This document shows positions 43,800 through 46,641 of a stretch of DNA of 46,641 nucleotides, in pieces. The position numbers and the translations under genes were made by a program. The notes below the pieces were generated by a model, which worked only from the letters and a program-made list of their open reading frames with translations, was not told where the DNA came from and did no database searches. Each line of letters opens with the position of its first letter. Position 1 is the first letter of the stretch. The stretch comes from an uncultured Spartobacteria bacterium (GTDB lineage Bacteria; Verrucomicrobiota; Verrucomicrobiia; Chthoniobacterales; Chthoniobacteraceae), in NCBI GenBank assembly GCA_903901425.1, contig CAIURC010000048.1, positions 1-46,641 of the forward strand, read 5' to 3'.

Positions 43800-45068
43800 T
43801 CAAAACGCGGAGATCCATGCGTAGACGACTGAATATTTCCAGACCAGCGTTTGAGCCAGGCCGAAGAGAAGCAGGGCTGAAACGTCGCTGAACCCGAACC
43901 GGTCCGCGGAGCCGCGGCTTCTCACAAACGCCAGGAGCGCCCCGGTGGGACACCCGTAATGGCAGTAGGCCATCGGCACAAAACAGGCTGCAACCAATCC
44001 CACCGCAGCAATCCCGATCGTGGCAGCTCCGGCGGCCCGCAGCGAATAAGCATCAAAGGGTTCCAGATGCGCGAGGTCGATGGGCAGCCCCAGGATGCTA
44101 ATCAGCAGAATCGTTCCCAGTAAAAGCCCAGGTGCCCAGCGCAGACCGGCAGCCAAATCCTTGGGGACCGTGATTCGCCACCGTTTCGGAGTCCAGCGGT
44201 GGAGAAGTTCCTGCGCCGCTCCATGGGGACAGATGTGCTGGCAGTACAACGGTTTTCCTGTGGTCCAGGGCACCGCCAGCGCGGCGGCGGCCAGCAGCAC
44301 GAAGCCCGGCGCGGACCGCCACGGAATGCTGGATTGTGTCCATCCCACAAACAGCGACTGGGCCAAAGGCGCCGCCGCATACCAGCCCACGTAGGCAATC
44401 ACCAGAACCTGAAACCCCTGCCGGATCCAGGGCCGGCCATGGGTTCCGCGGAAGGCGAGAACCAAGGCTGCCAGAATCACGGCCGCCAGCCCGATGTCGT
44501 CTGCCCGGAACCGCACGGGGCTGGGGTTGAGTTTGCCGGAGGCGTCGAGCGTCTGCATGCGTTTCATGACCGCCTCGGCAATCGCCAGACTCGTCATCGA
44601 GGCACCGCTTACCCCCTCAATTCCTGCCTCCTCGGGAGTTACTGAGGCCACCTGTTCCGCGGACTTCCCGTTCCACGTTTTGAGGTACTTCCGGTCGGTT
44701 CGGATGTCCTCCACGTGTTCCTTGGTGTCCTGACTGTTCCGCATTTTGACGCTCAGGATCCGCATCCCCGGATCCAGAACCACCAGCGAATCGGTCCAGC
44801 CCCGGTACCCAATCGCGGACTCGCCAACCGGCGAGGTCCGGACGGCGTAACCGATCTGCTGTCCGGCCGCATCGTGGATGAAGAGACCCTGACGTTCCCC
44901 GGGATCCGGTTGGAGGGCGTGTGCCGCAGGAAGAACATGCTGGACCTCCTGGAGGGTTACGGGAACCTGGCCTTCCACCCGGAGCCGGAGATGATGGTGA
45001 TGCACGGTCCATGCAATGGCTGCCAGAACCGCGAGACGGTAGCCTTGGAGGAGTGCGCGTCTCAGCAT
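43800..45068 (-). CDS. NosR-like FMN-binding, polytopic [4Fe-4S] membrane protein
   Basis: This protein of about 422 aa has an N-terminal membrane anchor and an extracytoplasmic FMN-binding domain (about 40-180). The flavinylation motif SGASMTS carries the Thr that is normally linked to FMN by ApbE. Several membrane helices follow, with two CxxxCP ferredoxin-like motifs (YCQHICPHG and YCHYGCPTG) like those of NosR and NapH. It should carry electrons across the membrane. No nos, nap or apbE gene is near. ATG 45068 is chosen over TTG 45104, which would add 12 residues. The upstream FAD oxidoreductase ends 45 bases before this start, so they may be one operon. Confidence 0.88.
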   Translation of the reverse strand: MLRRALLQGYRLAVLAAIAWTVHHHHLRLRVEGQVPVTLQEVQHVLPAAHALQPDPGERQGLFIHDAAGQQIGYAVRTSPVGESAIGYRGWTDSLVVLDPGMRILSVKMRNSQDTKEHVEDIRTDRKYLKTWNGKSAEQVASVTPEEAGIEGVSGASMTSLAIAEAVMKRMQTLDASGKLNPSPVRFRADDIGLAAVILAALVLAFRGTHGRPWIRQGFQVLVIAYVGWYAAAPLAQSLFVGWTQSSIPWRSAPGFVLLAAAALAVPWTTGKPLYCQHICPHGAAQELLHRWTPKRWRITVPKDLAAGLRWAPGLLLGTILLISILGLPIDLAHLEPFDAYSLRAAGAATIGIAAVGLVAACFVPMAYCHYGCPTGALLAFVRSRGSADRFGFSDVSALLLFGLAQTLVWKYSVVYAWISAF

Positions 45069-45112
45069 GCTCAGGAGCGGGGGGGGGACTTCAGATGCAG
45101 GCAACCCAAGGG

Positions 45113-46641
45113 TCAGGGCGCCGGCAGGAGCTGGACCACGTCGGCGTGCACCACGCCATTGGCGGACCCGCTGCCAATCGTGACGGCTGCGGGTTTGCCC
45201 GGCTCGAATTCAAACACTCCGAGAGAGACAAAACCCTGTTCCAGCGGAGCCGCGGTCCGCTGGTTCACGGCGACCGTCTTGGATTCCGAGGCTGCCTCGA
45301 TCAGGAACGGAGCGTTGGTCGCCCGGTTGGCGTGCGGGCTGTGGGTGGCGCGCACTTCGTAGCGGCCTTTCTTCGGAACCTTGAATTCGTAACGGACCGT
45401 TCCAGTCTCGCCGCCGGCACGGTACCGGTAGCCTTCTCCGAAGTAGCCCGGGGTGGATCCGGCAACCAGCCATTTGCCGGTGACCGTGGCCTTGGAGTCG
45501 TCCTGGGCAATGCCGGGGAGGTTTTTGACTTGGAGACCCGGGGTGATGTGAGGGGCTTCCACCAGCGGTGCCGGTGCGGTGAAGCCGCTCGGGTACTGGA
45601 TGGGGCCATCGAGGGAGGCGCGCCGTGCCGCACCGTTGAGGGCGAGGAGTTCCTTCAGTTCAGAGAAGTAACGCTCATAGACGTCACGCGGGGTGCATTG
45701 GTGCCGGACGCAGAGGGAAGCCGCTTTGCCGACGACTTCCCCAATCATCCCGCCAGTTTTCATGACGCGGATCGTGCCAAACGCTTCGTGCGTCACGCTC
45801 ACGTTCCGGCCGGCCATGAACAGGTTGGCGATGTTTTTTGAGTAGAAACAACGGTAGGGCACCGGGTACCCGTGCTTGCGGTCCACGCCCTTTCCAAAGA
45901 CGGCTTTGGAGATGAACGGATTCTCCGGGAACTTCTTCGCGTACTCCTCTTTCGGGTAATGAAGGTCAATGTCCCAGGTCGTGGGAACGGTGCCGTCCGG
46001 GAACTCTTTTTTGGAAGTGATCTCTGGCTCGGTGAGGAGGACGTCGCCCAGCAACTGGCGCGACTCGCGCGGTCCGCCAATATAGGCCACCCATTCGAGA
46101 CGGGCGTTGGGGTGCTCGGTCTTGCCGTCCCGGTTTTTCATGGCATTGAACGCGCCAAAAACCGCCCGAAGATTCCAGTCCCGGATGGCTTCCAGCCCCT
46201 CGGTGGGGTGCACGTTGAAACCGCTCTCCCAGAACCATTCGGCATGGTTGCGTTTCGGGTACGGGAAATCGTCCATGGTGAGATCCAGCGCCCATGGGGT
46301 TTCCGGGAAGGTCTGGGGGGCCTCGGTGTTTTCCCAGCGCCACATGTTGCTCATCCCAAGATGCTCCGTTTCGCGGATGGTGAGTTCCGCCTTCGCGGCT
46401 GCGCCTAGGGAGGCGTGGCCGGTGCAGTCCACAAAAAGTTTTCCGGCAAACACCCGGCGCTGGCCGGTCCGTGTGTCCAGAGCTGTGACCGACGCAATGT
46501 GGGCTGGGTCACGCATCTCGACGTGGGGCCGGCAGACGTGGCCCGCGCTGCGGAGGCCATTGCCTCGTTCCATGACTGAGAACAACACGAACACCGAACA
46601 GGAGAAATCACCGTGACAGCCTGGATGAGATCGATCACGCG
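45113..46641 (-). CDS. FAD-dependent oxidoreductase (xanthan-lyase type) with golvesin-like C-terminus, 5' partial
   Basis: The frame is open to the right edge, so the N-terminal FAD-binding GxGxxG lies outside the window. Visible parts include the TRTGQRRVFAGKLFVDCTGH block of FAD_oxidored (PF12831) enzymes, GPRESRQLLGDVLLTEPEI, and NLFMAGRNVSVTHEAFGTIR, the C-terminal flavin-site motif. After about residue 390 of the part shown, a beta-sandwich (TVRYEFKVPKKGRYEVRATH to VVHADVVQLL) matches the golvesin/Xly carbohydrate-binding-like domain. These enzymes are abundant in polysaccharide-degrading PVC and Bacteroidota, usually secreted; their reaction is unproven. I considered a frameshift near the edge and found the frame continuous. 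Confidence 0.88.
   Translation of the reverse strand, partial: RDRSHPGCHGDFSCSVFVLFSVMERGNGLRSAGHVCRPHVEMRDPAHIASVTALDTRTGQRRVFAGKLFVDCTGHASLGAAAKAELTIRETEHLGMSNMWRWENTEAPQTFPETPWALDLTMDDFPYPKRNHAEWFWESGFNVHPTEGLEAIRDWNLRAVFGAFNAMKNRDGKTEHPNARLEWVAYIGGPRESRQLLGDVLLTEPEITSKKEFPDGTVPTTWDIDLHYPKEEYAKKFPENPFISKAVFGKGVDRKHGYPVPYRCFYSKNIANLFMAGRNVSVTHEAFGTIRVMKTGGMIGEVVGKAASLCVRHQCTPRDVYERYFSELKELLALNGAARRASLDGPIQYPSGFTAPAPLVEAPHITPGLQVKNLPGIAQDDSKATVTGKWLVAGSTPGYFGEGYRYRAGGETGTVRYEFKVPKKGRYEVRATHSPHANRATNAPFLIEAASESKTVAVNQRTAAPLEQGFVSLGVFEFEPGKPAAVTIGSGSANGVVHADVVQLLPAP

Noticed and set aside
46500-46641. Frameshift in the FAD oxidoreductase near the right edge
   Set aside because: The reading frame continues without stop to the edge, and the other frames give no better family match.
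1-46641. CRISPR array or insertion sequence
   Set aside because: No regularly spaced repeats and no transposase-like frame were seen on either strand.
1-46641. Frequent GGATCC hexamers suggesting a selected motif
   Set aside because: They fall mostly within coding sequence and can be explained by codon usage; no count against expectation could be made here.

Overview
The window looks like a GC-rich chromosomal segment from a Verrucomicrobiota (PVC superphylum) bacterium. No marker gene proves this. It is inferred from three separate operons of the Planctomycetes/Verrucomicrobia-type secreted cytochrome families (PSCyt1/DUF1549/DUF1553, DUF1592-type, DUF1501, DUF1552), from FHA-kinase-LRR proteins, and from a xanthan-lyase-type FAD oxidoreductase. 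Starts often lack a clear Shine-Dalgarno sequence, and many neighbouring genes are joined by 4-base ATGA/GTGA overlaps.

Layout. 1-5.3 kb: the end of a CBS/CorC-type membrane protein, a PEGA lipoprotein, a KamA-family radical SAM aminomutase, a convergent MFS exporter and a PilT-like ATPase. 5.3-9.8 kb: secreted PSD1 cytochrome plus Tat-exported DUF1501 protein. 10.0-10.1 kb: tRNA-Ser(CGA). 10.25-15.4 kb: two tandem FHA-kinase-TM-LRR receptors, of which the first is a pseudokinase and the second keeps all catalytic residues. 15.5-16.8 kb: an SGNH hydrolase and a 5'-truncated beta-helix gene remnant. 17-23.7 kb (minus): a six-gene ABC-transporter-dependent surface glycan locus (permease, ATPase, methyltransferase, FAD/UGM-like enzyme, GT2, GT4). 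23.85-26.2 kb: PolX and a secreted BCP-type peroxiredoxin, convergent around a perfect hairpin. 26.3-28.1 kb: a DUF4143 ATPase inside a pair of 36-bp direct repeats, followed by about 750 bp of decayed DNA. 28.3-32.6 kb: DUF1592-type cytochrome, DUF1552 partner and a LysR regulator. 32.7-37.7 kb (minus): a type-I-secretion-like trio (exporter, HlyD adaptor, TolC) whose ABC exporter has lost key ATPase residues. 37.8-43.3 kb: Tat-exported NHL protein, divergent from a second DUF1549/DUF1553-DUF1501 pair with an Ig-like domain. 43.3-46.6 kb (minus): DUF3293 protein, a NosR-like flavinylated membrane iron-sulfur protein, and an FAD oxidoreductase with a golvesin-like C-terminus that runs off the window.

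The common theme is extracytoplasmic redox and carbohydrate chemistry: heme-bearing secreted proteins with Tat-exported partners, a membrane flavin/Fe-S electron carrier, and export of glycans or proteins. The most unusual items are the pseudokinase/kinase tandem and the secretion trio built around an apparently ATPase-dead ABC protein.
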